Shown here: piece after piece, positions 27,638 to 36,894 of the stretch
Position numbering within the stretch: the first letter of the stretch is position 1
How the letters are laid out: each line of letters begins with the position of its first letter
Source: Gabonibacter massiliensis
GTDB taxonomy: Bacteria; Bacteroidota; Bacteroidia; Bacteroidales; Marinifilaceae
NCBI GenBank assembly: GCA_001487125.1
Contig: LN913013.1
Span: 558,001-622,000 of the forward strand
Direction: 5' to 3'
DNA length: 64,000 nt
Made by a program: the position numbers and the translations under genes
Notes under the pieces: model-generated
Databases searched by the model: none
What the model saw: only the letters and a program-made list of their open reading frames with translations
Told to the model about the DNA's origin: nothing

Positions 27638-28891
27638 TTAAATTTGTTCTCCGTTCAAAAACACGGCTTCGATCAGATTACTCCCGTAAGCATACGGAAG
27701 AAATTCGATCCCGCTAACGGGTGTTGTGATATAGAAATTAGCTTTTTTGCCGACAGCGATACTTCCCAGTTCGTTTTCAACTCCCATAGCATACGCGGAA
27801 TTAATCGTCGTGGCGTTAATTACCTCCTCCGGAAGCATTTTATAATTCACACATCCCAGAGACATGACGAATTTCATGTTGCCGGAAGGAGAGGAGCCGG
27901 GATTATAGTCGGAAGCCAATGCGACGGGAAGCCCCGCGTTGATCATTTCCCGCACGGGAGAATAAGGCATATTCAAAAAGAATGCCGCTCCCGGTAATAC
28001 CGTCGGCATCGTCTCACTGCCTTTCAATGCTTCGATCTCTTTTTCCCCCACATATTCCAAATGATCGACGGAAAGTGCGTTGTATTTTACACCTACCTGG
28101 ATACCACCCGAGTAGTCCAGTTCGTTAGCATGTATCTTCGCGCGTAATCCGTGTTTCATTCCGGCATTCAACATACGATCCGTATCTTCGACCGTAAAAA
28201 ATCCTTTATCGCAGAACACATCGATATAGTCGGCCAACTCCTCGGAAGCGACAGCCGGAATCATCTCGTTGATAATCAAATCCACGTATTCCGTCTGGCG
28301 TCCTTTGTATTCGGTCGGAACAGCATGTGCTCCTAAAAACGTTGATTTTATGGTCAGGGGGGTATCCTCTTTTAATCGTTTGATTACCCGCAGCATCTTT
28401 AGTTCGCTTTCCGTACTAAGACCGTAACCGCTTTTGATTTCAACGGCTCCCGTTCCTAACATGGCAATCTCTTGGAGACGTTCGAAAGCCGAATCGTACA
28501 ATTCCTCTTCACTGGCCTTTCGAATACGTTCTGCAGAATTTAAAATTCCTCCTCCTCTTCGAGCAATCTCTTCATAAGAGAGCCCTTTGATCTTGTCGAT
28601 GTACTCGATCTCCCGGCTGCCTGCATATACAATGTGCGTGTGTGAATCGCAAAAAGCGGGGAGAACCAAACGGCCGGTGGCATCAATCTCTTGAATGGTA
28701 TCGCCTCCTTCGTACACGGCGTGCTGGTCCAATTCGCTCATTTTACCGAAAGCTTGTATGTAACCGTCTTCCACCAACAAATAGGCATTGTCGATCATTC
28801 CCAAACGGGCCATGTCCGCACCTGCGACCCTCGTTCTCGGTTCTTTCTCAACTTGAACAAGTTGTTTTATATTTATAACTAATGTTTTCAT
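27638..28891 (-). CDS. hutI: Imidazolonepropionase
   Basis: Third step of histidine degradation: opens 4-imidazolone-5-propanoate to N-formimino-glutamate. 417 residues. The amidohydrolase metal motif 'CDSHTHIVYAG' is near 83-93, further metal ligands are in 'TFLGAHAVP' and 'HANELDYSGG', and the catalytic Asp is in 'ASDYNPGSSPSGN'. Its product is the substrate of ftcD downstream. A -7-like box lies at 28918-28925, so hutI heads the unit. Confidence 0.95.
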   Translation of the reverse strand: MKTLVINIKQLVQVEKEPRTRVAGADMARLGMIDNAYLLVEDGYIQAFGKMSELDQHAVYEGGDTIQEIDATGRLVLPAFCDSHTHIVYAGSREIEYIDKIKGLSYEEIARRGGGILNSAERIRKASEEELYDSAFERLQEIAMLGTGAVEIKSGYGLSTESELKMLRVIKRLKEDTPLTIKSTFLGAHAVPTEYKGRQTEYVDLIINEMIPAVASEELADYIDVFCDKGFFTVEDTDRMLNAGMKHGLRAKIHANELDYSGGIQVGVKYNALSVDHLEYVGEKEIEALKGSETMPTVLPGAAFFLNMPYSPVREMINAGLPVALASDYNPGSSPSGNMKFVMSLGCVNYKMLPEEVINATTINSAYAMGVENELGSIAVGKKANFYITTPVSGIEFLPYAYGSNLIEAVFLNGEQI

Positions 28892-28917
28892 GTTTATCGT
28901 TTTAAATTATTCGGGAG

Positions 28918-28925
28918 CGAAAGTA
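28918..28925 (-). promoter_or_regulatory. -7-like box of hutI
   Basis: TACTTTCG on the minus strand (one change from TAnnTTTG), 27 bases before the hutI ATG. Confidence 0.4.
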
Positions 28926-28994
28926 TAAAATTTAATCTACAATTTAAAACATTTACGATTTATAGGCTCCAGTATACTCCAATTAAAATATCTA

Positions 28995-30416
28995 CTATCT
29001 AAATACTTGTAAACGATTGGAGTCGAGCCGTAAAAATATGAATATGAGTATCGTAAAGGCCCACAGCGAAGATCCCCCGTAACTGAAAAAAGGAAGAGGA
29101 ATCCCGATAACGGGAGCCATCCCGATGGTCATCCCGATGTTCACTGCCATATGGAAGAATAGGATAGAGGCTACGCCATACCCGTATATCCGGGAAAAAT
29201 TGGAACGTTGGCGCTCTGCCAAATAGATAATACGTAAAATAAATGTCATAAGTAATAGTATGACCAGGGCACTTCCCACGAACCCCCACTCTTCCCCGAC
29301 GGTACAAAAGATGAAATCCGTGCTTTGTTCCGGAACGAAATTAAATTTTGTCTGCGTTCCTTGTAAAAAACCTTTTCCCCAAAAACCCCCTGAACCAATG
29401 GCAATTTTGGATTGATAGACGTTATATCCCGTTCCTTTTTTGTCCATGGTTATACCTAACAGATTATTAATACGGTCCCTTTGGTGGGGTTGAAGTTTCT
29501 CGAACATGTAGTCGACAGATACCGTGGCTCCGATGCATAACCAAGAAACGAATATCAGTAATGCGATATGCTTTATCTTCTTTTGGTAGATATAGATCAA
29601 TCCGGCCAGGTTGCAAATCAGATAAGACAACAGCAACAGATAGTAATCAGATAAATTTCCTTGAATGGCCCAGTTGACCAAAAAGAAGAGAAAAAAGAGC
29701 AGGGTCAATATTCCGATGATTTTGATTAGTTCCCTGAGATTATGTCGGTAATAATAATAGGCAGCTAAGGTTCCTATCAGTATTATAACCAATACGGTAA
29801 ACGGAGAGTACAAAATACTGAGAACAAAAAGCGCCACGGCAACAAAACAAAGTAAAAGAATGGAACCGTGCAGCCCTTCCCTGAATAATACCAGAATAAA
29901 AGAGCTGTATACAAGAGCGGAACCCGTGTCGTTTTGTAAAATAATGAGAGCGGCAGGTATGAACAAAATAATCCCGATCAACAATAAATTACTTATTTTC
30001 ATCACCTTGAAATTATGTCTGCTCATCACGTTGGCCAATGCCAAATTGGTCGCAAATTTAGCGAATTCAGCCGGCTGAATGCGAATACCCTGAATTTCGA
30101 ACCAGGAACGAGCCCCATGTACCTCTTTACCGAAGATTAGCACACAGAGCAGAAGACATATGGTAATCCCGTAAATGATAAAAGAAAAAGCGGTAAAAAA
30201 TTTACTATCGGTCAGTAACACTAAAAAAGCCAATAGGAAAGAAGCACCTATCCATATCAGTTGTTTCCCGTATTGTTGCGAAAAATCAAATATACTGTTG
30301 TGATTCTCGTCGTATACGGCGGCATATATGTTGATCCAGCCCATAAAGACAAGCAAAATATAAAGTAGGATAGAGATCCAGTCGATATTAGCAATCAGGT
30401 TCGTTTGTCTATTCAT
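28995..30416 (-). CDS. rodA: Rod-shape peptidoglycan glycosyltransferase RodA
   Basis: SEDS-family polymerase that extends glycan strands from lipid II together with PBP2. 473 residues, ten or so membrane helices, with the SEDS features 'GSGGFWGKG' (near 345) and 'PVIGIPLPFFSYGGSSL' (near 430-446). The loop insert around residues 250-310 is somewhat longer than in E. coli RodA (370 aa). It overlaps the upstream mrdA by 8 bases, the last gene of the elongasome operon. Confidence 0.95.
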   Translation of the reverse strand: MNRQTNLIANIDWISILLYILLVFMGWINIYAAVYDENHNSIFDFSQQYGKQLIWIGASFLLAFLVLLTDSKFFTAFSFIIYGITICLLLCVLIFGKEVHGARSWFEIQGIRIQPAEFAKFATNLALANVMSRHNFKVMKISNLLLIGIILFIPAALIILQNDTGSALVYSSFILVLFREGLHGSILLLCFVAVALFVLSILYSPFTVLVIILIGTLAAYYYYRHNLRELIKIIGILTLLFFLFFLVNWAIQGNLSDYYLLLLSYLICNLAGLIYIYQKKIKHIALLIFVSWLCIGATVSVDYMFEKLQPHQRDRINNLLGITMDKKGTGYNVYQSKIAIGSGGFWGKGFLQGTQTKFNFVPEQSTDFIFCTVGEEWGFVGSALVILLLMTFILRIIYLAERQRSNFSRIYGYGVASILFFHMAVNIGMTIGMAPVIGIPLPFFSYGGSSLWAFTILIFIFLRLDSNRLQVFR

Positions 30417-32247
30417 CGCCTTTTCTGTTTTTATTTGTTTGGCGAATTAAATCGCTTTCAAGCATTCTTTTTTCTAACTCTTTTTTCTTATCCGATATCT
30501 TACCTTTCAAATATTTTTCAATCAACAAGCCGGCAATAGGGGCGGCATAAGTAGATCCCCACACTCCGTTTTCCACGTAGACGATAAGTGCGATTTTAGG
30601 GCGGTCCACGGGTGCAAAAGCGATAAAGACGGAGTGATCGTCCCCTTGCGGATTTTGTACGGTTCCTGTTTTTCCGGCAATCGCTATGGAATCGACCTGA
30701 GCATTTCTTCCGGTACCTTTTTTCACTACTAATTCCATCCCTTCTATGATCGGCTTAAAATAGGCCTTATTGATATCGACGGTATGTTTTTCTATCCGGT
30801 TCCGGGGGGCGGTCTCGTCAGGCCGCACGATATGGGGAGTCATGTAATATCCGCGGTTTGCCAGAATTGCGGCGATATTTGCCATCTGTATAGGGGTTAT
30901 CAACAGTTCGCCCTGTCCGATCGACAATGATATGATATAGAGAGGATGCCAATTTTTGGTGCGGTGTACCCGGTCATAATAGGCTTGTGTCGGAATGGAG
31001 CCGTTCACCTCGTTTTGGAAATCAGGACATAATCTGCTTCCCAACCCGAAGGAGATTACGTATTTTCTCCATTCATTATAGGCATTTCGTACATTTTCAT
31101 ATTGCGGTAACTCCAATACGCGCCGAAACACATTCACGTAATAAGGATTACAGGAATTTTGAATAGATGCCCGCAAATCGGTAGGGGAGTCGTGGAAATG
31201 ACATTTCATAAAACGTTTACCGCCAATATAAGCTCCTCCTGAACAGGAAAATTTGCTTTCGGTAGTTATCGCTTTCGTCTGCAGTCCGATCAGGGCTTGA
31301 ATCGTTTTGAAAATAGATCCGGGAGGATACTGAGCCATTGTCGTACGATCGAACAGAGGACGTAAACTGTCCTGTTCCAGTTTCAAGTAATTCCTGCCTC
31401 TGTCCAGTCCAACCATCAGTTGGGGATCGTAACCCGGACTCGATACCTTTGCTAAAATCTCCCCGGTTTCCGGTTCGATTGCCACGATACCTCCTTTTTT
31501 GTTACGCATTAGCTGATAAGCGTATTCCTGTAAATCTATATCCAATGTAGTTTCCAAATCTTGCCCTACAATCGCTTCCTTGTCGTATTTTCCGTCCTGA
31601 AAGGAGCCTTTTACCCGGTTATGATTATCGACCAAGACGATTTTTTTTCCTTTCTCTCCCCGAAGTGTGGTCTCGTAAGTTCTTTCCAATCCGTTAATAC
31701 CGATATAATCTCCCGGTTCGTAACAGGTGTCTTTTTTCACTTGATCCAAACTGACTTCTCCGATATAACCGAATACATCTGCAGAATGTTGAACATTGTA
31801 TTTTCTTAATGTTCTCGTTTGAATATAGAATCCCGGATAGCGATACAGCTTTTCCTGAAGTACGGCATATTTATCTCCGGTAATTTGGGAAACCAAAATA
31901 GAAGGCTTATACCTGGAGTAAGTTTTGCATTTTTGAATGTTTCTGTCTAAAAATTCTTTCGATATGCCAAGTATGGAAATTAAGTCCGTCGTGTCGAATT
32001 CTTTTACCTGTCTCGGAATAATCATCAAGTCGTATGCCGCTTGATTATCGACCAATAGTTTATGATTACGGTCGTATATCAGACCGCGTGCAGGGTATAC
32101 TGTCTCGATCCTCTGTGAATTATTGTCTGCCATTTGTTTGAATTGATCATCGACTACCTGATAAACGAATAGCCTGATGATATAAATAACGCAGACGCAT
32201 ACGATAATACCCGCGATAATTCCTTTTCTATATCCAAATTTATTCAT
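30409..32247 (-). CDS. mrdA: Penicillin-binding protein 2 (elongation transpeptidase)
   Basis: Class B PBP that cross-links peptidoglycan during rod elongation. 612 residues: one membrane helix near 10-30, the dimerisation/pedestal domain 'YPARGLIYDRNH' onward from about 51, and the transpeptidase domain from about 250. The nucleophile is Ser311 in SIFK, followed by an S-x-N-type motif in 'QNSCNPY' and KTG in 'AGKTGTVQNP'. It overlaps rodA by 8 bases and follows mreD by 32 bases. This is the standard Bacteroidales order. Confidence 0.96.
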   Translation of the reverse strand: MNKFGYRKGIIAGIIVCVCVIYIIRLFVYQVVDDQFKQMADNNSQRIETVYPARGLIYDRNHKLLVDNQAAYDLMIIPRQVKEFDTTDLISILGISKEFLDRNIQKCKTYSRYKPSILVSQITGDKYAVLQEKLYRYPGFYIQTRTLRKYNVQHSADVFGYIGEVSLDQVKKDTCYEPGDYIGINGLERTYETTLRGEKGKKIVLVDNHNRVKGSFQDGKYDKEAIVGQDLETTLDIDLQEYAYQLMRNKKGGIVAIEPETGEILAKVSSPGYDPQLMVGLDRGRNYLKLEQDSLRPLFDRTTMAQYPPGSIFKTIQALIGLQTKAITTESKFSCSGGAYIGGKRFMKCHFHDSPTDLRASIQNSCNPYYVNVFRRVLELPQYENVRNAYNEWRKYVISFGLGSRLCPDFQNEVNGSIPTQAYYDRVHRTKNWHPLYIISLSIGQGELLITPIQMANIAAILANRGYYMTPHIVRPDETAPRNRIEKHTVDINKAYFKPIIEGMELVVKKGTGRNAQVDSIAIAGKTGTVQNPQGDDHSVFIAFAPVDRPKIALIVYVENGVWGSTYAAPIAGLLIEKYLKGKISDKKKELEKRMLESDLIRQTNKNRKGDE

Positions 32248-32279
32248 TTGAATGAATCTTTTTCAATTCGAAGAAATAC

Positions 32280-32786
32280 TTACCTGTTTACCTTTTTCAA
32301 TCCGATAAAGTAATAAAGCAAGATCAACAACCAGGAGATAAAAGTACTGAAAATTATCCGGATTAAAGTGATAAACGGATCGCTAAAAGTAAAAGCTTCG
32401 GCAAAAATAAGAACGACATTGAACAGGAGGGTTGACACACCCGAATATTTTAGAAACCAGTTGAATTCCGTCAATCGTTGGGCTCCATGAATATCATCCA
32501 ATTTCTCCCGGTTAGATGTCGATTGCAACAGCCAGGGACGGATATAGGCAGTAAAGGTGGAAGCCGCCGCATGGATTCCCACGGTCTTGTCGGCCAGGTC
32601 CATTACGAATCCCAATAGAAAACCAAAAAACAATAGGGGGATTCCTTTGAATTTGTAAGGAAGAATATAAATGGCCAGAATATAAATATTGATATAGAAA
32701 TAAGATCCGAGATGAATATTATCCAAAATAAAAATTTGGATAATACACAATATGAACAAATGGATAAAATAATTTATATTATTCAT
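32280..32786 (-). CDS. mreD: Rod shape-determining protein MreD
   Basis: 168 residues, five hydrophobic helices and almost no soluble loops; identified mainly by position between mreC and mrdA, with the MreD-like 'GFLLGFVMDLADKTVGIHA' region where an acidic residue is embedded in a helix. Works with MreC to tie the MreB filament to the synthesis machinery. It overlaps mreC by 8 bases. Confidence 0.88.
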   Translation of the reverse strand: MNNINYFIHLFILCIIQIFILDNIHLGSYFYINIYILAIYILPYKFKGIPLLFFGFLLGFVMDLADKTVGIHAAASTFTAYIRPWLLQSTSNREKLDDIHGAQRLTEFNWFLKYSGVSTLLFNVVLIFAEAFTFSDPFITLIRIIFSTFISWLLILLYYFIGLKKVNR

Positions 32787-33606
32787 GATAATTGTTTCCT
32801 TCTAATCTTTTTTTCTCATTCTTCCAATAATCATTCACGATGTAGACATGATAGAGTTTTTTAAAGTCTACGGCCAAGCGCACTTTTATAGCTAAAAAGT
32901 TAGCCGTTTCCCGAGTAGTCGATTCGACGAAACCGATCAGCAATCCTTCCGGAAAAATAGAGGAGAAGCCGGAGGTGACCACCGTATCTCCCGGACTGAT
33001 CTCCACGTGGTAGGGTATATCGTTCAAATAAGAGTAACGATAATCACTTCCGTCCCATTGCAACGAACCGTAATACCCGTTTTTCTTTATTTTAGCCGAT
33101 ACCCTCGAATTTACATTGATCAACGGAATTACAAAAGAATAATGTTCGCTCGTGTCCTGTATTAAGCCGACTACTCCCTCCGGGGAACATACCGCCATCT
33201 CTTTCCGGACGCCGTCCTGACCTCCCCGGTTTAGCGTCAAATAATTTTTAGTCCTGTTGAAAGTTGCATTTACAACTTTTGCATCCACATAGTTGTACAG
33301 TATGCAACTGTCAAGGATAAACGATTTTACTTCTGAACTATCTTTTTTTGAATTTAAAATCTCCAATCGATTTTTTAAAGCTACATTCTCTTTTACCAAG
33401 TTTTCATTTCGTTCGGCCAACCAAAAATAATTTTCGGTTTCCGTAACAACGGAAGAGATGTAATTAAAGACAGAAGAAGAGTATTGGGAGAATACAACTC
33501 TCTGATAGTCGTTATTATTGACTATCAGAGAAAAGCATAAAACTTCCAATAATATAAAAATTATAGTAAAATGATACTTAAGTATCAGTCTTATAATTTC
33601 TTTCAC
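32779..33606 (-). CDS. mreC: Rod shape-determining protein MreC
   Basis: 275 residues. One membrane helix (about 12-30), a periplasmic coiled coil (60-90) and the MreC beta-domain with 'NRGGQDGVRKEMAVCSPEGVVG' type sequence near 125-150. The start is GTG at 33606; no ATG occurs before the helix, and the codon sits 3 bases after the mreB stop with an AAGAGG sequence overlapping that stop. It is translationally coupled to mreB. Confidence 0.93.
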   Translation of the reverse strand: MKEIIRLILKYHFTIIFILLEVLCFSLIVNNNDYQRVVFSQYSSSVFNYISSVVTETENYFWLAERNENLVKENVALKNRLEILNSKKDSSEVKSFILDSCILYNYVDAKVVNATFNRTKNYLTLNRGGQDGVRKEMAVCSPEGVVGLIQDTSEHYSFVIPLINVNSRVSAKIKKNGYYGSLQWDGSDYRYSYLNDIPYHVEISPGDTVVTSGFSSIFPEGLLIGFVESTTRETANFLAIKVRLAVDFKKLYHVYIVNDYWKNEKKRLEGNNYHE

Positions 33607-33609
33607 CTC

Positions 33610-34638
33610 TTATCGGATAAGGAATGAGAATTTATCTACATTTTTTAGTGCGATTCCGGTTCCGCGTGCCACAGCACGAAGAGGATCCTCTGCAATATGG
33701 AACGGTATGTTCAATTTATCTGATAACCGTTTGTCCAATCCTCGCAACAAGGCTCCGCCTCCGGCCAAGTAAATGCCTTTATTCACAATATCGGCATACA
33801 GTTCAGGCGGGGTTTGTTCCAAAGCACCCAAAATAGCTATCTCTATCTTAGAAATCGACTTTTCTATACAATGAGCGATTTCCTGATAGGAGACCGGAAC
33901 TTCTACAGGCAGGGAAGTCATTTGGTTCGGACCTTGTACCACGAAGTCCGCAGGCGGTTCGTCCAATTCGGATAGAGCCGATCCCACATGAATTTTTATC
34001 TCCTCCGCCGTTCTTTCTCCGATCTTTATATTGTGTTGGTGACGCATGTATTCCTGAATATCGTCCGTCAAATCGTCTCCTGCGATACGAATCGATTTGT
34101 TGCTAACTATACCACCCAAAGAAATAACTGCGATTTCTGTTGTTCCGCCACCTATGTCAACAATCATATTTCCTTCCGGAGCCTCCACGTCCAAACCGAT
34201 ACCTAATGCCGCGGCCATCGGCTCATAGATCATGTATACGTCCCGTCCTCCCGCGTGCTCGGCGGAATCGCGTACGGCTCTAATTTCGACCTCCGTACTT
34301 CCGGAAGGGATACATACGACGATCCGTAAAGAAGGGGAGAAGAATTTACCTTTTCCGTTAGCCATTTTAATCATTCCCCTGATCATCTGTTCGGCAGCGT
34401 TAAAGTCTGCAATAACTCCATCGCGCAACGGCCGGATCGTTTTGATATAATCATGGGTTTTTCCTTGCATTTGCCGGGCTTTTTCCCCAATTGCAATTAC
34501 CTTTTCCGATTTTTTATCTATGGCTACGATAGAGGGTTCATTCACCACCATCTTATCGTTCATGATGATAATGGTGTTTGCCGTCCCTAAGTCTATCGCG
34601 ATATCTTGTGTTAAAAAAGAAAATAAACTCATAGTCAT
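33610..34638 (-). CDS. mreB: Cell-shape actin homologue MreB
   Basis: 342 residues, normal length. Actin-like ATPase motifs: phosphate-1 'AIDLGTANT' (about 14-22), phosphate-2 'MIVDIGGGTTEIAVIS' near 165, and adenosine 'GIYLAGGGALLRGLD' near 290. It forms membrane-bound filaments that orient wall synthesis by MreCD, PBP2 and RodA. The ATG at 34638 overlaps the purH TAA (TAATG); a second ATG two codons later (34632) is equally good and gives the conserved 'MSLFSF' start. Confidence 0.97.
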   Translation of the reverse strand: MTMSLFSFLTQDIAIDLGTANTIIIMNDKMVVNEPSIVAIDKKSEKVIAIGEKARQMQGKTHDYIKTIRPLRDGVIADFNAAEQMIRGMIKMANGKGKFFSPSLRIVVCIPSGSTEVEIRAVRDSAEHAGGRDVYMIYEPMAAALGIGLDVEAPEGNMIVDIGGGTTEIAVISLGGIVSNKSIRIAGDDLTDDIQEYMRHQHNIKIGERTAEEIKIHVGSALSELDEPPADFVVQGPNQMTSLPVEVPVSYQEIAHCIEKSISKIEIAILGALEQTPPELYADIVNKGIYLAGGGALLRGLDKRLSDKLNIPFHIAEDPLRAVARGTGIALKNVDKFSFLIR

Positions 34639-36176
34639 TAATGTTTAAAATGTCTCATACCTGTAAAAATCATAGCTATCCCGTATTGGTCGGCAGCATC
34701 AATGGATTCCTGATCCCGGATAGAACCTCCGGGCTGGATTATAGCCGTGATACCAGCCTTATGGGCTGCTTCCACGCAATCGGCAAAGGGGAAAAACGCA
34801 TCGGATGCCATAACGCTACCGGGGATACGCTCTGCTCCCTGACGAATCGCATTTTCTAATGCCCAAATCCGGCTGACCTGTCCCGGGCCTACGCCTGTCG
34901 TGCACTTATCCTTTGCAATCACGATAGCATTAGATTTAGTATGCTTTACAACTTTCCATGCAAAAAGTAAGTCCTTCAACTCTTCTTCCGTCGGGTGACG
35001 CTGGGTTACCACTTTAAGTTCTCCTTCGATCAATCGTTGATCCATGTCCTGTATCAATAAACCGCCTAAAACGGTTTTAGCTTTAGGCGTGGTATATGTC
35101 CTCCGATCGATATCTTTTACTTGCAATAATCTTAAATTTTTCTTTTTGGAGAAAACGGACAATGCTTCTTCGGAAAAAGAGGGAGCGACGATCACCTCTA
35201 AAAAAACGGGAGCCATTTTTTCAGCGGTAGCCTTGTCTATTTCCCGGTTGGCGGCTACAATCCCTCCATATATGGAAACCGGATCCGCGTCATACGCTTT
35301 CTGGAAAGCATCCGCCAAGGTTGCAGCACTCCCGACACCACAAGGATTAGCGTGTTTCGCCGCTACAATCGTAGGTTCATCAAACTCTTTCAATGCCTCT
35401 AACGCTCCGTCCGTATCCCCGATGTTATTGTATGATAACTCCTTGCCTTGTAATTGGATCGCTCCCGTTAATGTCCCTTCCGTCTCCTGGATACAACTAT
35501 AAAAAGTTGCTTCCTGATGCGGATTCTCGCCATATCTTAAATCTTGTTTCTTTTCATAAGTTAAGGTTATGGTTTTGGGAGAGGTGATATGCAGACGTTT
35601 CGAGAAGTAGTTGGCGATCAAAGCGTCGTAATGCGAGGTATGAATAAATACTTTGGCAGCCAATTGCTCTTTCGTCTCCGGCAAGGTTTCTCCGTTTTCC
35701 CTTATTTCAGCAATAACCCGCTCGTAATCTTCCGGATCAGTAACAACCGTCACGAAAGGATAATTTTTAGCCGCGGCCCGGATCATGGTAGGCCCGCCAA
35801 TGTCTATATTTTCTATGATCTCCTCGTGCGAGACTCCTTCTTTCAAAATCGTCTGTTTGAAAGGATACAAATTACAAACCACCATATCGATGGGCTCTAT
35901 ACCCAATTCGGCCATTTGTTGTTTATGTTTTTCATTGTCCCTGATTGCCAAGATACCCCCTTCGACATTGGGATGCAGCGTTTTCACTCTTCCGTCGAAA
36001 CATTCCGGAAATTTTGTCAGGTCAGCGATATCTTTCACCTGAATACCCTCTTCCTTTAATATTTTTGATGTTCCTCCGGTAGAAATAATTTCCCACCCCA
36101 TAGAATTTAGAGATTTAGCGAAGTCAACAATTCCACTTTTGTCAAATACACTAATCAATGCTTTTTTCGTTCTCAT
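34638..36176 (-). CDS. purH: Bifunctional IMP cyclohydrolase / AICAR formyltransferase
   Basis: Last two steps to IMP: formylates AICAR with 10-formyl-THF, then closes the ring. 512 residues. The N-terminal MGS-like cyclohydrolase domain has 'SVFDKSGI' and 'STGGTSKIL'; the C-terminal transformylase has 'KHANPCGVG' (near 275) and '[14 protein letters not shown]' (near 465). Its cofactor is the product of Fhs (1999-3669). The stop overlaps the mreB start by one base, tying purine synthesis to the shape operon, an arrangement usual in Bacteroidales. Confidence 0.97.
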   Translation of the reverse strand: MRTKKALISVFDKSGIVDFAKSLNSMGWEIISTGGTSKILKEEGIQVKDIADLTKFPECFDGRVKTLHPNVEGGILAIRDNEKHKQQMAELGIEPIDMVVCNLYPFKQTILKEGVSHEEIIENIDIGGPTMIRAAAKNYPFVTVVTDPEDYERVIAEIRENGETLPETKEQLAAKVFIHTSHYDALIANYFSKRLHITSPKTITLTYEKKQDLRYGENPHQEATFYSCIQETEGTLTGAIQLQGKELSYNNIGDTDGALEALKEFDEPTIVAAKHANPCGVGSAATLADAFQKAYDADPVSIYGGIVAANREIDKATAEKMAPVFLEVIVAPSFSEEALSVFSKKKNLRLLQVKDIDRRTYTTPKAKTVLGGLLIQDMDQRLIEGELKVVTQRHPTEEELKDLLFAWKVVKHTKSNAIVIAKDKCTTGVGPGQVSRIWALENAIRQGAERIPGSVMASDAFFPFADCVEAAHKAGITAIIQPGGSIRDQESIDAADQYGIAMIFTGMRHFKH

Positions 36177-36222
36177 CCGGATTTATTTTATTTTTTTAAA
36201 CGAAATCAATTATACTCGTTGA

Positions 36223-36230
36223 CAAAGGTA
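36223..36230 (-). promoter_or_regulatory. -7 box of the purH-mre-mrdA-rodA operon
   Basis: TACCTTTG on the minus strand matches TAnnTTTG, 47 bases before the purH ATG. No PurR-type palindrome or riboswitch fold is evident in the short leader. Confidence 0.5.
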
Positions 36231-36334
36231 AAAAAAAGATAGTTATTTTACATGTTGAGTATATAATTTCATAGAAAAAATATATAGGAAAAATATTTTT
36301 CTTACATCGGAAGCGTGGGGTTATAAAAAATAGT

Positions 36335-36342
36335 TATATTTG
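36335..36342 (+). promoter_or_regulatory. -7 box of the 173-residue membrane protein gene
   Basis: TATATTTG matches TAnnTTTG. The TTG at 36340, otherwise the longest-ORF start, is inside it, so the ATG at 36367 is the start. Confidence 0.5.
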
Positions 36343-36366
36343 GTCGACACTAAAAATGATATTTTT

Positions 36367-36888
36367 ATGAGTGACAACGCTTTGGATATTATAGTATATA
36401 TAGCATTGACCATCGGAGCCAGCTTATTGGGAGTTCTAAAGTCTTCTAAGGATAAAAACAAAAAGAGGCAACCCTCTGCGCCACACGAAACTGTTCGTCC
36501 GGAAATTTACGTTCCGGCAGAAGATGGGACAGAAGGAGATTTTTTCGATCAAATTTTTGGTAAACGGGTAGAGGTCCCGCAACAGGAAGATGAAATAGAG
36601 AAGCCGGAAGTCGGAACGGAAAAACAAATTATACCCGATTTCTTAAAAAGGAAAGAGACGGAAGCCATCGCTCATTTCGGAAAATCCGATGAAGAGAGGA
36701 TGGAAATATTAAAGAGCGATCAACGGGCCCGAAAAGATATGAGAGACAAACGTTTTGCCGCTTTATTCCGACTGCACGAAAATGACATGCAAGAAAGCGA
36801 TACGAGCGAATCGAATTCCGGTAATACAATCCGTTTCGATTTGCCGGAAGCGGTTATCGCGAGTGAAATATTGAATCGCAAGTATTAA
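36367..36888 (+). CDS. Single-pass membrane protein with charged tail
   Basis: 173 residues from the ATG at 36367. One membrane helix near 6-26 ('DIIVYIALTIGASLLGVL'), a basic patch (KSSKDKNKKRQ), then a hydrophilic, acidic, probably disordered tail. Topology is N-out or N-in with a cytosolic tail; the positive-inside rule favours the tail in the cytoplasm. No recognised domain. It is divergent from purH and convergent with the sigma partner gene 6 bases away. Function unknown. Confidence 0.7.
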   Translation: MSDNALDIIVYIALTIGASLLGVLKSSKDKNKKRQPSAPHETVRPEIYVPAEDGTEGDFFDQIFGKRVEVPQQEDEIEKPEVGTEKQIIPDFLKRKETEAIAHFGKSDEERMEILKSDQRARKDMRDKRFAALFRLHENDMQESDTSESNSGNTIRFDLPEAVIASEILNRKY

Positions 36889-36894
36889 CCTCTT

